From Longimicrobium sp. (GTDB lineage: Bacteria > Gemmatimonadota > Gemmatimonadetes > Longimicrobiales > Longimicrobiaceae), in assembly GCA_036389135.1 (NCBI GenBank), contig DASVQP010000077.1:17349-81348 (forward strand): 64,000 bases of DNA. Direction: 5' to 3'. Shown piece after piece: positions 1-8,534 of the stretch. Each line of letters opens with the position of its first letter. Within the stretch, counting starts at the first letter, position 1. The position numbers and the translations under genes were made by a program. The notes under the pieces were generated by a model that searched no databases, had not been told where the DNA came from, and worked only from the letters and a program-made list of their open reading frames with translations.

Positions 1-109
1 ATCCCGCCGCCATCCTCCACCGAAACGCACTGGGCCCGCGCATCGTAGGGCAACGTGCGCCGAGCTGGCCGAACGCGGTCCGCCGGTCTCCCGAACCGAT
101 ACCCCCTCG

Positions 110-895
110 ATGCTCCCGCGCGTCTTCCTGCTCCTGATCGTCCTTTCCGTCATCGCGTGCGGCATCCGGCAGCTGTATCTCGCGCTGTGGAGCTTCCCCG
201 CGCTTCGGCCGGACGAGATGGAGGGCGCCGAGCCCGCGCTCCCGCGCGACGACGAGGAGCTGGCAAGCGGCGCATTCCTGCATCGCATCCTGACCGAAGG
301 GTTCTGCCACGAGCGCGAAGCGTGGGCGCTGGAGCAGGCGCGGAGCGTTGCGGACCGGCTGCAGCCAGACCGGCCGCCGGAGGCGCGATTGCACGTGGAA
401 GTGCTCTGGACGGCGGAGGTCAACGCGTTCACGGCGCCGGGGCGGTGGGTGTACCTCTCGCGCCGGCTGATGGAGCGGTGCATGTACGAAGACGCCGTCG
501 CGATGGTGGTCGCGCACGAGATCGCCCACCACGACCTGGGGCACCTGGACGGCGCCTCACCGCTGGTGTGGATGGCGCGGCAGCGCCTGCACGGCCCCGA
601 ACACGAGGCGAAGGCGGACGCGCACGGATTCAACCTGTGCCTGGCGGCCGGATACGATCCCTGGCGCGCCCTTCACCTCTTCGACGTGCTGGAGGCGCAC
701 GCACTCGACGTCGGCGCCCGATCCGCCGTATTCGGCCCTGAGAGCGCCATCGATGCCGCCCTCGCCGATGCCCCCGAGTGGAAGGTCGAGCTGCTCCGCT
801 GGCTCCACGCCCGCCGCACCGGCTACCTCCCGCTGCGCGAGCGCAAGGCGGCGCTCGCCAACGCGTATCTGGCGGCCGCCGCGGAGTGCACGTGA
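110..895 (+). CDS. M48-family zinc metallopeptidase, envelope-anchored
   Basis: A 261-residue protein with an N-terminal hydrophobic segment (residues 4-28). VIAC at 14-17 could also serve as a lipobox, so it is either membrane-anchored or a lipoprotein. The zinc-binding HEIAH lies at 136-140, and a downstream EHEAKAD segment near 165 supplies the third ligand, the layout of M48 (Ste24/HtpX-like) peptidases. These proteases degrade or mature envelope proteins. The only membrane segment is N-terminal, so the domain probably faces the periplasm, unlike multi-spanning HtpX. It stands alone and is followed at once by a palindromic repeat. The fold call is firm; the substrate is unknown. Confidence 0.82.
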   Translation: MLPRVFLLLIVLSVIACGIRQLYLALWSFPALRPDEMEGAEPALPRDDEELASGAFLHRILTEGFCHEREAWALEQARSVADRLQPDRPPEARLHVEVLWTAEVNAFTAPGRWVYLSRRLMERCMYEDAVAMVVAHEIAHHDLGHLDGASPLVWMARQRLHGPEHEAKADAHGFNLCLAAGYDPWRALHLFDVLEAHALDVGARSAVFGPESAIDAALADAPEWKVELLRWLHARRTGYLPLRERKAALANAYLAAAAECT

Positions 896-900
896 AAAAA

Positions 901-990
901 GCCTCACACGGAGGCCACAGAGGGAACTACAAGCCGCGGAGCACTTCTCTCCGTAGTTCTTTCCGTACCCTCTGTGGCTCTGTGTGAGGC
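901..990. repeat. CACACAGAG-type palindromic repeat, full copy
   Basis: The left arm (about 902-923) and right arm (about 967-989) are near-complementary around CCTCACAC and GTGTGAGG, separated by about 43 nt. It lies between the M48 stop and the next gene. The same family recurs near 2.36, 4.0, 5.3, 14.1, 21.8, 26.0, 33.3, 42.5 and 55.2 kb. Confidence 0.85.
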
Positions 991-1063
991 CCTCTGTTTC
1001 GGTGCCCGGCCGCGCGTGGTAGCTTGGGGAAACGGACGAACAGCCACCCTGCGCAACCGCACC

Positions 1064-2356
1064 ATGCGAACGCTCCTCACGCTTCTCCTTGCACTCTGCG
1101 CCCTCCCGCTCGCCGCGCAGACGCCCGCGCAGGCAGTACTGATCCGCCCCGCGCGGGTGTGGGACGGGGTGGCCGCCGCGCCGCACGAGGGATGGGTGGT
1201 GCTGGTGCGCGGCGCGCGCATCGAAGCCGCTGGACCTGCGTCCGCCGTGCGGGCGCCGGCCGATGCGCGGGTGGTGGATCTCCCCGGCGCCACGCTGATG
1301 CCGGGGATGATCGAGGGGCATTCGCACCTCCTCCTCCACCCGTACAACGAGACGTCGTGGGACGACCAGGTGCTGCGCGAGTCGCAAGCGCTGCGCGTCG
1401 CCCGCGCCACCGCGCACGCACGCGCCACGCTGATGGCGGGCTTCACCACCGTCCGCGACCTGGGGACGGAGGGCGCCGGCTGGGCGGACGTAGGGCTCCG
1501 CGACGCCATCGCGCAGGGGATCATCCCCGGGCCGCGGATGCAGGTGTCGACGCTCGCCATCGTCGCCAGCGGGAGCTACGGGCCCAAGGGCGCGAGCGAG
1601 GTGAGCTTCCCGCAGGGCGCTGAAGAGGCGGATGGCACCGACGCCCTCCTCCGCGCCGTGCGCGGGCAGATCGGGCGGGGCGCGGACTGGGTGAAGCTGT
1701 ACGGCGACTACCGCTGGGGCCCGGACGAGCCCTCGCGCCCCACCTTCACCGAGGCCGAGATCCGCCTGGCCGTGGAGGCCGCGCGCGACGCGGGGCGCCC
1801 GGTGGCGGTGCACGCCTCCACGCCCGAGGGAATGCGCCGCGCCGCCGCCGCCGGCGCCGCGACCATCGAGCACGGCGACAACGGCACGGCCGAGGTCTTC
1901 CGGCTGATGAAGGCGCGCGGCACGGCGCTCTGCCCCACGCTGGCCGCGGGCGACGCCATCCTCCAGTACCGGGGGTGGCGCAAAGGGGTGGAGCCCGAGC
2001 CGGCGCGCATCCGTGAGAAGCGCGCCTCCTTTCGCGCGGCGCTGCAGTCCGGTGTCACCATCTGCATGGGCGGCGACGTGGGCGTCTACACGCACGGCGA
2101 CAACGCGCGCGAGATGGAGCTGATGGTGGACTATGGGATGACGCCCGCGCAGGCGCTGATGGCCGCAACGTCGGTCAACGCACGGATCTTTGGCCTGGCG
2201 GATCAGCTCGGCACGGTGCGCCCCGGGCTCCTCGCCGATCTGGTGGCCGTCGATGGCGATCCCACGCGCGACATCCGTGCGACTCGCGCCGTGCGCTGGG
2301 TGATGAAGAACGGCGTCGTGTTCCGCGGGCCGGGTGCCGCAGCGGAGCGTCCGTAA
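1064..2356 (+). CDS. Secreted amidohydrolase-family metal-dependent hydrolase
   Basis: A 430-residue protein. I start it at the ATG at 1064 because a signal peptide follows directly (MRT, a leucine-rich core, ending near AAQT); the open frame extends further upstream but looks non-coding. HSH at residues 86-88 is the metal-binding HxH of the amidohydrolase superfamily. DWVKLYG, VHAS, TIEHGD and a C-terminal GGDVG follow in the order expected for the bridging lysine, the two histidines and the catalytic aspartate. The tail ([18 protein letters not shown]) is typical of imidazolonepropionase/prolidase-like amidohydrolases. Likely a periplasmic hydrolase of cyclic amides or Xaa-Pro-type dipeptides; the substrate cannot be read from sequence. 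Confidence 0.85.
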   Translation: MRTLLTLLLALCALPLAAQTPAQAVLIRPARVWDGVAAAPHEGWVVLVRGARIEAAGPASAVRAPADARVVDLPGATLMPGMIEGHSHLLLHPYNETSWDDQVLRESQALRVARATAHARATLMAGFTTVRDLGTEGAGWADVGLRDAIAQGIIPGPRMQVSTLAIVASGSYGPKGASEVSFPQGAEEADGTDALLRAVRGQIGRGADWVKLYGDYRWGPDEPSRPTFTEAEIRLAVEAARDAGRPVAVHASTPEGMRRAAAAGAATIEHGDNGTAEVFRLMKARGTALCPTLAAGDAILQYRGWRKGVEPEPARIREKRASFRAALQSGVTICMGGDVGVYTHGDNAREMELMVDYGMTPAQALMAATSVNARIFGLADQLGTVRPGLLADLVAVDGDPTRDIRATRAVRWVMKNGVVFRGPGAAAERP

Positions 2357-2360
2357 CCGC

Positions 2361-2403
2361 GTTTCACACAGAGACGCAGAGGGTACGGAAAGGGCACGGA
2401 GGG
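2361..2403. repeat. CACACAGAG-type repeat, left half only
   Basis: TTTCACACAGAGACGCAGAG just after the amidohydrolase stop matches the left arm of the palindromic family. The right arm is missing and a terminator hairpin follows. Confidence 0.6.
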
Positions 2404-2411
2404 AGATACGA

Positions 2412-2447
2412 GAGGAGGCCGCACCCGCGGGGGTACGGCCTCCTTTC
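2412..2447. terminator. Intergenic hairpin terminator between convergent genes
   Basis: AGGAGGCCG pairs with CGGCCTCCT, followed by TTTCC on the plus strand. It sits between the convergent amidohydrolase and lipoprotein genes and could serve both. Confidence 0.6.
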
Positions 2448-2468
2448 CTGCGTTCGGAAGCAGTCGGA

Positions 2469-3059
2469 TCAGGGCGTACGGGTCCGCGTATCGTCCACCG
2501 GGCGGCCGCAGAAGCTGCCCTTGATGGTCGCGGTGCGCGTGGCCAGATCGAAGGTCGAGGTCAGGTCGATCACGCAGGTGCCGCTCCTCCCGTTGCTGCG
2601 GCTCCAGGCGAAGGCGCCCTTTTGCGTCTGGGTGCGCACGCCGGGGACGCCCTTGTTGAAGCTCTGGTTCACCGTCATCACCGTGTGGGGCTGTCCGGTG
2701 ACGGTGACGGTCACGCCGTCGCGCTGCCGGAAGGCGCACGCGTTCTCCACCCGCTTCGCGTTAACGGCCAGCGTACCGGTCTGCGTGGCGCGGTCGATCG
2801 AGCGATCCACCGTGCCGGATACCGTCACGCTGCCGCCCGCGGGGCAGCCGTGCGTGCGCTCAAAGGTGCCCGCGCCCGCGTTCAGGTCGAAGCTGGCCGT
2901 GCCCGCCACGTCCGGCGACGCAAAGAGCCCATCGCCGAATTCCGTGAGCTGGGGCGCCTCGGCGGACGGGGACTCGTCGCGCGCGCCCGTCGTGCTTCGC
3001 TCGCATGCGGCGGTCGTCGCCAGCACCAGGAGCAGGGCGGCCATCTTTCGGTTGAGCAC
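2469..3059 (-). CDS. Putative exported lipoprotein of unknown function
   Basis: A 196-residue protein. GTG at 3059 is preferred over the ATG at 3044: AGAGG lies about 7 nt upstream, and the LNRK segment supplies the positive n-region before a hydrophobic core ending at TTAAC (Cys19). The lipobox is imperfect, with Thr at -3. The mature part is Thr/Ser-rich, with alternating strands and several cysteines (for example HGCPAGG, NACAF, GTCVID, SFCGR) that may form disulfides. No family recognised. It is divergent from the DUF72 gene. Confidence 0.6.
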   Translation of the reverse strand: MLNRKMAALLLVLATTAACERSTTGARDESPSAEAPQLTEFGDGLFASPDVAGTASFDLNAGAGTFERTHGCPAGGSVTVSGTVDRSIDRATQTGTLAVNAKRVENACAFRQRDGVTVTVTGQPHTVMTVNQSFNKGVPGVRTQTQKGAFAWSRSNGRSGTCVIDLTSTFDLATRTATIKGSFCGRPVDDTRTRTP

Positions 3060-3251
3060 GGGGACCTCTGAAGAAGGGTTGAGCTGGATCGCACGTCCGC
3101 AACGGGCGGCACTACTCCTACAGCGGAGCTCCGGCCGGCGTTGGGCGCTCTCTCCTGCACGATACGCGATTACGGCGCGCAGCACAACGACGCCGACGAG
3201 CTAGAACCGACCCCCTTGCTGCGCCCGCCGGGCCGGACTCACTTTGGCGGG

Positions 3252-4001
3252 ATGAATCCCGATCCCACATCCGCCCTGCCGCCCGCGTACGTCGGATGCG
3301 CGGGGTGGAGCCTGCCGCTCAAGGACCAGCCGCGCTTCCCGGCGGACGGCACGCACCTGCAGCGCTACGCGGGCGCCTTCCCGGCGGCGGAGATCAACTC
3401 CTCCTTCCATCGTCCGCACCGCCCGTCCACCTATGCGCGCTGGGCGGACGCCGTTCCGGAGGGATTCCGATTCTCCGTCAAGCTCCCGCGCGAGATCACG
3501 CACGCGGCCAAGCTAGTGGGAGCGGAAGTGGCGCTCGACCGCTTCCTGGGCGAGGCGTCGGGCCTCGGCGCGAAGCTGGGGTGCCTTCTCGTCCAGCTCC
3601 CGCCGAGCCTTGCCTTCGATGAAGACGTCGCGGGCGCATTCCTTCGCGCCCTGCGCGAGCGCCACGCCGGCCCGGTCGCCTGCGAGCCGCGCCACCCCAC
3701 CTGGTTCGCCGCCCCCGCCGATGCGCTGCTGATCGACTCCCGAGTCGCCCGCGTCGCCGCCGACCCCGCGCGCGTCCCGGAAGCCGCCGAGCCGGGCGGC
3801 TGGCCCGAGCTGGTCTACTACCGCCTGCACGGCTCGCCCCGAATCTACTACTCCGACTATCCGCCATCCTACCTGGACACCCTCGCCGCATCACTGAAAA
3901 AAGCCACAGAACGGATTGCATCCACGTGGTGCATCTTCGACAACACCGCCTCCGGCGCCGCCACCTCCAACGCCCTCGACCTCCTCGAACGGCTGCGCTG
4001 A
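3252..4001 (+). CDS. DUF72-domain protein
   Basis: A 249-residue protein. The start is the first ATG before the family-typical YVGCAGWSLP. Later family signatures are INSSFH (residue 52 on), FRFSVKLPREITH, LVQLPPSL, ACEPRHPTW, YYRLHGSPRIYYSDY and the terminal WCIFDNTASGAATSNA. DUF72 proteins adopt a TIM-barrel-like fold and are widely conserved but have no established reaction. DNA polymerase IV follows 116 bp downstream on the same strand across half a palindromic repeat, so co-transcription is possible but not shown. Confidence 0.85.
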   Translation: MNPDPTSALPPAYVGCAGWSLPLKDQPRFPADGTHLQRYAGAFPAAEINSSFHRPHRPSTYARWADAVPEGFRFSVKLPREITHAAKLVGAEVALDRFLGEASGLGAKLGCLLVQLPPSLAFDEDVAGAFLRALRERHAGPVACEPRHPTWFAAPADALLIDSRVARVAADPARVPEAAEPGGWPELVYYRLHGSPRIYYSDYPPSYLDTLAASLKKATERIASTWCIFDNTASGAATSNALDLLERLR

Positions 4002-4011
4002 ACCCCTCTCC

Positions 4012-4050
4012 CTTCCCCTTGCAGGTTCCCTCTGTGGCTCTGTGTGAGAC
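4012..4050. repeat. CACACAGAG-type repeat, right half only
   Basis: GTTCCCTCTGTGGCTCTGTG, continuing into TGAGAC, matches the right arm of the family. It lies between the DUF72 and polymerase IV genes. Confidence 0.6.
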
Positions 4051-4117
4051 GCGGTTCCTCACCCATCCGCCGCGTTCCGGTGTATGGAATCGCATCGATC
4101 ACCCGCAACCGCACCCG

Positions 4118-5332
4118 ATGTCCACCGAAGCGCGCCCCCGCCGCATCCTGCTGGCCGACTGCGACTCGTACTTCGTCCGCTGCGCGCAGCTGGCGGACCC
4201 CGAGGGCGCCGGGCGTGCCGAGCTGCTGATCGTGGGCGGCCGGCCGGATGGTCGCGGCGTGGTGACCTCTGCCAGCTACGCGGCGCGCAGGTACGGGGTG
4301 CACGCCGGGATGCCGATGGCGCGCGCCCTCCAGCTCTGCCCCCGCGCCACCCTCGCCCCCGTCCCCGGCGAGATGGTGAAGCGCAAGCACGTGGAGGTGC
4401 GCGCCGTCCTCGACGAGTTCTCGCCGCTGGTGGAGGCGGCGAGCGTCGACGAGTTCTACCTGGACCTCACCGGCACCGAGCTCCTCTACCACAACGAGCC
4501 GCTCGAGGAAACCGCGCGCCGCATCCAGGACGCGGTGCGCGAGCGGACGGAGATCGTGGTCTCCATCGGCGGCGCGACGTCGAAGATGCTGGCAAAGATG
4601 GCCGCCGGAGTGAACAAGCCCGCGGGGATCTTCGTGGTCCCGCCCGGCGGCGAGCAAGACTTCATGCTGCGCTGGGAGCTGGCCGACCTCCCGGGCGTGG
4701 GCCCCTCCTTCGCCGAAGCGCTCCGCCGCCGCGGCGTCACGACCGTGCACCAGGCGCTCCCGCTGGACCTTGCGACGCTGACCGCGTGGCTCGGCCCGGC
4801 GCGAGCGCGGTGGCTCCACACCGTCATCCGCGGCGAGGGAAGCTCCGAAGTCACGCCGCGCTCGCCGCAGAAGTCCGTCTCGCACGAGCGCACCTTTCCG
4901 CGCGACCTCACCGACGAGCGCGAGATCGAGACCCGCCTCCTGTACCTCGCCACGGAGACGGGCGCATCGCTGCGAAAGGAGGGGATGAAGGCGCGCACGG
5001 TGACGGTACGCCTGCGCTACGCCGACTTCACCGACCGCTCCGCGAGCCGCACGCTCCCCGAGCCGCTGGAGTCGGACCGCGCGATCTTCGCGGTCGCGCG
5101 CCAGCTCCTCCGCCAGCTTCGCGAGCAGCGCGGGGGCGGCATCCGACTGCTGGGCGTGGGCGTCTCCAAGCTCGGCGAGGACGCGGACGCCGAGCCGCTC
5201 CTCTTCGAAGCCCCCGGCGGCGTCGAGAGCGCCCGCGACCGCAAGCTCTCCGAAGTCACCGACCGCCTGCGCGCCCGCTTCGGCAAGGACGCGCTGATCC
5301 CAGGCCGCATCACGGAGCCACGGGAATCGTAA
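4118..5332 (+). CDS. dinB: DNA polymerase IV (Y-family translesion polymerase)
   Basis: A 404-residue protein. The start is the ATG that places DCDSYF at residues 14-19; D14 and D16 fit the first metal-binding acid of Y-family polymerases, and SVDE at 109-112 carries the catalytic Asp-Glu pair. TSASYAARRYGV is the fingers/nucleotide-binding segment. The helix-hairpin-helix thumb (LPGVGPSFAEAL) and the little-finger region follow, giving the normal length for DinB. It extends past lesions without proofreading. No LexA-type operator is evident upstream. Confidence 0.9.
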   Translation: MSTEARPRRILLADCDSYFVRCAQLADPEGAGRAELLIVGGRPDGRGVVTSASYAARRYGVHAGMPMARALQLCPRATLAPVPGEMVKRKHVEVRAVLDEFSPLVEAASVDEFYLDLTGTELLYHNEPLEETARRIQDAVRERTEIVVSIGGATSKMLAKMAAGVNKPAGIFVVPPGGEQDFMLRWELADLPGVGPSFAEALRRRGVTTVHQALPLDLATLTAWLGPARARWLHTVIRGEGSSEVTPRSPQKSVSHERTFPRDLTDEREIETRLLYLATETGASLRKEGMKARTVTVRLRYADFTDRSASRTLPEPLESDRAIFAVARQLLRQLREQRGGGIRLLGVGVSKLGEDADAEPLLFEAPGGVESARDRKLSEVTDRLRARFGKDALIPGRITEPRES

Positions 5333-5338
5333 AAGCAT

Positions 5339-5426
5339 CTCACACAGAGACACGGAGGCAAACGGAAAGAATGGAAGGAACTCCTCTCCTTTTTCTTGTT
5401 GTCTCCTCTGTGGCTCCGTGTGAAGC
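5339..5426. repeat. CACACAGAG-type palindromic repeat, full copy
   Basis: TCTCACACAGAGACACGGAG on the left and CTCTGTGGCTCCGTGTGA on the right enclose about 45 nt. It lies directly downstream of dinB. Confidence 0.8.
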
Positions 5427-5515
5427 TGCGGTTCGCTGGAGACTGTCAGGATTCATGTCGCAGCGGCGTTTGTGGGAAAACAGCTCCAGCCACGGTACTC
5501 CTACCTGAAACACCC

Positions 5516-6025
5516 ATGCTTTCTCGCGCCATCCCGATCATACTCGCGGCCGCGCTCCTCGCCTCGTGCGACGACCCCACTGGACCCCTTCCGCGTGAGG
5601 GCGCGCCGCGGGAATTCGAATACTCCGTCGGCGGCTTCGCGGTCGGCTCCGGCAGGGTGGAGCTGCACGGCGATACGGTGGTGCTGGTCCGAACTCCGTG
5701 GGACGCGCGCCCGGGAACCCGCCCCGACAGCATCCGTACCGTGCCGTCGGCGGAAGCGTGGCGCGCGTTCTGGAAGGCGGCCGCGGACGCAGGCGTGCGG
5801 CGCTGGCGCCCGCGCTACATGGCCGAGGGCATCGTGGACGGCGGAGGCTGGAGCCTGCGCATCGTGGCGCCGGGGGCAAAGATCGAGTCCAACGGGAGCA
5901 ACGCGTACCCGGACCGGCACGGGCTGGAGCACGAGGGCGAAGCGCCGAACGAGTTCAGGGCATTAGAGGACGCGATCGAGGCTCTGGCCGGGGCGCCGCT
6001 GTACCCCGTTGCCGACACGCGGTAA
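5516..6025 (+). CDS. Small lipoprotein of unknown function
   Basis: A 169-residue protein whose ATG directly precedes a lipoprotein signal: MLSR, a hydrophobic run, then LLASC with Cys18. The acidic DDPTGP after the cysteine resembles many lipoproteins in this window. The mature domain contains EFEYSVGGFAVGSGRVEL, and WRAFWKAA near residue 85. No family recognised. Likely anchored in the inner or outer membrane facing the periplasm. Confidence 0.7.
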   Translation: MLSRAIPIILAAALLASCDDPTGPLPREGAPREFEYSVGGFAVGSGRVELHGDTVVLVRTPWDARPGTRPDSIRTVPSAEAWRAFWKAAADAGVRRWRPRYMAEGIVDGGGWSLRIVAPGAKIESNGSNAYPDRHGLEHEGEAPNEFRALEDAIEALAGAPLYPVADTR

Positions 6026-6201
6026 CCGGCTGAAATCCTTGCGTTCGAGGCCCTGGCGGCCACACACTCCCAACGTGCAGAGTGAAACCGGTCCCCGGGC
6101 GATTCGTATTCATCCCCGTGGCCCGGCTTCATGCCGAGGCCGCACGGGCGCCCCGCACGGGAGCGGCCCACCACCTGTAAGAACGCGGAGCTCCACACCG
6201 T

Positions 6202-7128
6202 ATGCCTACCACGCAGATCCCCACCGGCCGCCCAGCGAGCCGCATCGGCCGCACCAACCCGTTCGGCGCGCTGCTGGGGAAGGCGCCGCTGCTGATCGGC
6301 GGCGTGCTCCTCCTGGCGGCGATCCCCACCACGGTCACGTACATCAACCCGGGGAACGTGGGGATCATCATCCACAAGCTGGGCGGCGGCGTCGATCCCA
6401 AGCCGCTGGGGCCGGGAATGCACTTCAGGAACCCGATCACCACCGGCGTCGAGGAGTACCCGGTCTTCATGCAGACGCTGGTGCTGACGGCGGGCACCGG
6501 CGACGGGTCGAAGCAGAACGACGAGATCAACGTCAACAGCGTCGAGGGGCAGCCGGTGTCGCTGGACGTATCGCTCTCCTTCGAGCTGGACCCCAGCAAG
6601 ACGCCGTCGCTGTACTCCACCTTCCGCACGGACATCGAGTCCATCCAGCACGGCTACGTGAAGCAGGCCATCCGGCAGGCGCTTCAGGAGGTGGTGGGAA
6701 GCGAGGAGATCGCGGCAATCCTGGGCCCCAAGAAGGCCGAAACGGTGGCCAAGGCGCAGGCGCTGATCTCCAACCGGCTGGGGCAGTACGGCTTCATGGT
6801 GAAGCAGTTCACCATCAACGAGATCCGCGCGCCGGGCGCGGTGATGGAGGCCATCAACACCAAGAACGTGATGCAGCAGCAGGCGCTGACCGCGCAGAAC
6901 GAGCTGCAAAAGAACACGTTCCAGGCGCAGGGCGACTCCATCAAGGCCGCCGGCCGCGCCATGGCGATCCTGGCCGAAGCGCGCGCGCAGGCCGAGGCCA
7001 ACCGCCTCCTGAGCCAGAGCATCACCAACACGCTGGTGCAGTACGAGATGACCAAGCGCTGGGACGGCAAGATGCCGCAGGTCAGCGGCAACGCGGTCCC
7101 CATGATCCAGCTCCCCGCGCGACAGTAA
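6202..7128 (+). CDS. SPFH/prohibitin-family membrane protein
   Basis: A 308-residue protein with one N-terminal transmembrane helix (about 29-47) and an SPFH domain: INPGNVGIIIHKLGG, then DVSLSFELDP. An Ala/Glu/Gln-rich coiled-coil tail (about 215-285) matches the oligomerisation region of prohibitins and HflK/C. Such proteins form membrane ring scaffolds that organise proteases or lipid domains. GGAG lies 15 nt upstream of the ATG. It has no partner gene and is followed by a terminator hairpin. Family assignment is strong; partners are unknown. Confidence 0.85.
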   Translation: MPTTQIPTGRPASRIGRTNPFGALLGKAPLLIGGVLLLAAIPTTVTYINPGNVGIIIHKLGGGVDPKPLGPGMHFRNPITTGVEEYPVFMQTLVLTAGTGDGSKQNDEINVNSVEGQPVSLDVSLSFELDPSKTPSLYSTFRTDIESIQHGYVKQAIRQALQEVVGSEEIAAILGPKKAETVAKAQALISNRLGQYGFMVKQFTINEIRAPGAVMEAINTKNVMQQQALTAQNELQKNTFQAQGDSIKAAGRAMAILAEARAQAEANRLLSQSITNTLVQYEMTKRWDGKMPQVSGNAVPMIQLPARQ

Positions 7129-7162
7129 GCGACCAGCCTCAACTGGAGGCACACGGAAAAAC

Positions 7163-7196
7163 GGCGGGGGGCGCCCTGGAAGGAGCGCCCCCCGCT
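7163..7196 (+). terminator. Hairpin terminator after the SPFH gene
   Basis: GCGGGGGGCGCC pairs with GGAGCGCCCCCCGC around a short loop, 34 nt past the SPFH stop. It has no long T-tract. Confidence 0.55.
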
Positions 7197-7235
7197 CTCG
7201 TCGTGCCTCCGCGCGAACGAGTTAAAGCCTGGGTA

Positions 7236-7264
7236 TTGTAGGATTTAGCGGACCTTTCTACCTT
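7236..7264 (+). promoter_or_regulatory. Sigma-70-like promoter for the coiled-coil gene pair
   Basis: TTGTAG and TACCTT are separated by 17 nt, upstream of the gene starting at 7324. TACCTT is also the -10 of the promoter near 15.7 kb. Confidence 0.5.
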
Positions 7265-7323
7265 CGATGCAGCGGGCACAAGACGTCCCGCGGGAACCCC
7301 CACCCGGAGGCGCGCGGTGCCCG

Positions 7324-7695
7324 ATGAAGGACGTGTTCGCGTGGGTACCGCTGATTTGGACGAGCCGTATCTTCGTCCTGGTCTCCCTCTGGGGCGCCAC
7401 ACTGATCGTCACGCTGTACCTGGCCCGCTTCCTTCGCCCAAGCCATCTCAAGCGGCTCGTCACGGCGGACCTCCCCGTCTTCAGCAAGATCGGCGGCGAG
7501 GCGGAGGTCATGGGGCAGAAGCTTGCGCTCAACGCGGAGCTTGAAACGAGCCGGGAGGCCAAGCTTGGCAATACCGAAGCGCAGCTGCAAGAACTCCGCA
7601 GCGTGGTCAGGAAGCTTGAAGCACGGCTCGGCCTCGACCCACAACCGAACACGGAAGCCGGAGGCGAACATGGCAGAGGAACCGACGCGCAATAG
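7324..7695 (+). CDS. Membrane-anchored coiled-coil protein
   Basis: A 123-residue protein. The ATG at 7324 is chosen because GGAGG lies upstream and the preceding residues look untranslated. A hydrophobic helix spans about residues 6-30. The rest is charged and helical, with a Glu/Leu heptad-like stretch (about 58-104) that suggests a cytoplasmic coiled coil. Its 3' end overlaps the next gene by 26 nt, so the two probably work as a pair. No family recognised. Confidence 0.6.
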   Translation: MKDVFAWVPLIWTSRIFVLVSLWGATLIVTLYLARFLRPSHLKRLVTADLPVFSKIGGEAEVMGQKLALNAELETSREAKLGNTEAQLQELRSVVRKLEARLGLDPQPNTEAGGEHGRGTDAQ

Positions 7696-7942
7696 CGTGC
7701 AGGAGACGTCGCGGGAGATCCGGGCACGAGAAGCGGTGATGGAAGTTCTCGACGCGGAGAACAAGCGGATTGATGCCCGGATCGAGGAGCTCTGGCGAAA
7801 GCGGCGCGCCCTCGACGCGATAAACCCGATCGGGGGCTTCACCGAAGAGCGATGGCGGGAGATCGACGCGGAGAGAGAGGCGCTGCGCCGCAGAATCGAG
7901 GCGGCTCGCCAGCTGTCCGACAACGAAGCGGCCTCCGCGTGA
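7670..7942 (+). CDS. Small soluble coiled-coil protein
   Basis: A 90-residue protein beginning inside the end of the previous gene, with GGAGGCG ahead of its ATG. Nearly all of it is predicted helix rich in Glu, Arg and Ala (for example AENKRIDARIEELWRKRRAL). It may pair with the coiled coil of the upstream membrane protein; that is inference from overlap and composition. The stop codon sits inside a hairpin terminator. Confidence 0.6.
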   Translation: MAEEPTRNSVQETSREIRAREAVMEVLDAENKRIDARIEELWRKRRALDAINPIGGFTEERWREIDAEREALRRRIEAARQLSDNEAASA

Positions 7943-7956
7943 TGGCGGAGGCCGTT
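7927..7956 (+). terminator. Hairpin overlapping the stop codon
   Basis: GCGGCCTCCGC and GCGGAGGCCG pair around GTGATG, so the TGA of the preceding gene lies in the loop region. Confidence 0.55.
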
Positions 7957-7982
7957 CGGTCGCGCCGAGACGCACGCGTCGC

Positions 7983-8240
7983 CTAAGCGTTCTTCCGGTT
8001 CTTGTCCACGATCGCCGCGAGGATCAGGACGAAGGCAAGGAGGCGCAGCCCGTAGATGATGGTGTCGCTGCGGTCCTCGATTGGGATGAGCGCCAGCGCG
8101 ATCCGCTGCCCAGCCAGGATGGTGAAGGCGACGGCGAACGCCAGGAAGAGCCGGTCGCCCGTCTCTCGGCGGAAGCGGAGGAAGAAGAGGGCCGCCACCA
8201 GGTAGCCGGCGACCAGCGCCCCCGAGATCAGCTGGACCAC
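7983..8240 (-). CDS. DUF5985-like small membrane protein (copy 2)
   Basis: An 85-residue protein. The GTG at 8240 is preferred because GGAGG lies 8 nt upstream. Three hydrophobic helices (about 3-20, 30-48, 58-76) are separated by short charged loops such as RFRRETGDRLF, and the C terminus is basic. It resembles the neighbouring gene at 8275-8532 in length and topology (hydrophobic, RxRR/RSRFRLL, hydrophobic, final membrane helix), so the two look like tandem paralogues. Last gene of a three-gene minus-strand operon. Function unknown. Confidence 0.65.
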   Translation of the reverse strand: MVQLISGALVAGYLVAALFFLRFRRETGDRLFLAFAVAFTILAGQRIALALIPIEDRSDTIIYGLRLLAFVLILAAIVDKNRKNA

Positions 8241-8274
8241 GGGCACCCCCTCCGGACGCCGAAGCGCGCCGCGA

Positions 8275-8532
8275 TCATCGGGTGTCCCACACGAAGCCGT
8301 ACAGGAGGAGGGCGATCCCGGCCAGCGCGGGGAGGGTGCGCCAGACCGAGAGATCCATCTCCGGCACAACGCGCATGTCGATGACCAGCAGGATGTTGTT
8401 CAGCGCCAGCCCCGCGAAGCAGAGCCCGCTCCACAGGAGGAGGCGAAAGCGGCTCCGCGCGTACCCCCGCAGGAGGAGGAAGGCGCAGGCGGTGCTCGTG
8501 AGCGCGCAGAGCACGTAGACCAGGGTTGCCAC
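8275..8532 (-). CDS. DUF5985-like small membrane protein (copy 1)
   Basis: An 85-residue protein starting at GTG 8532, with GGAGGG about 8 nt upstream. Three membrane helices are visible: an N-terminal one (TLVYVLCALTSTACAFLLL), one around LLLWSGLCFAGLALNNILL, and a C-terminal one around ALAGIALLLYGFVW. It starts two nucleotides after the upstream regulator-like gene stops, so translation is probably coupled. It resembles the gene 34 nt downstream. No biochemical role is known. Confidence 0.65.
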   Translation of the reverse strand: MATLVYVLCALTSTACAFLLLRGYARSRFRLLLWSGLCFAGLALNNILLVIDMRVVPEMDLSVWRTLPALAGIALLLYGFVWDTR

Positions 8533-8534
8533 GG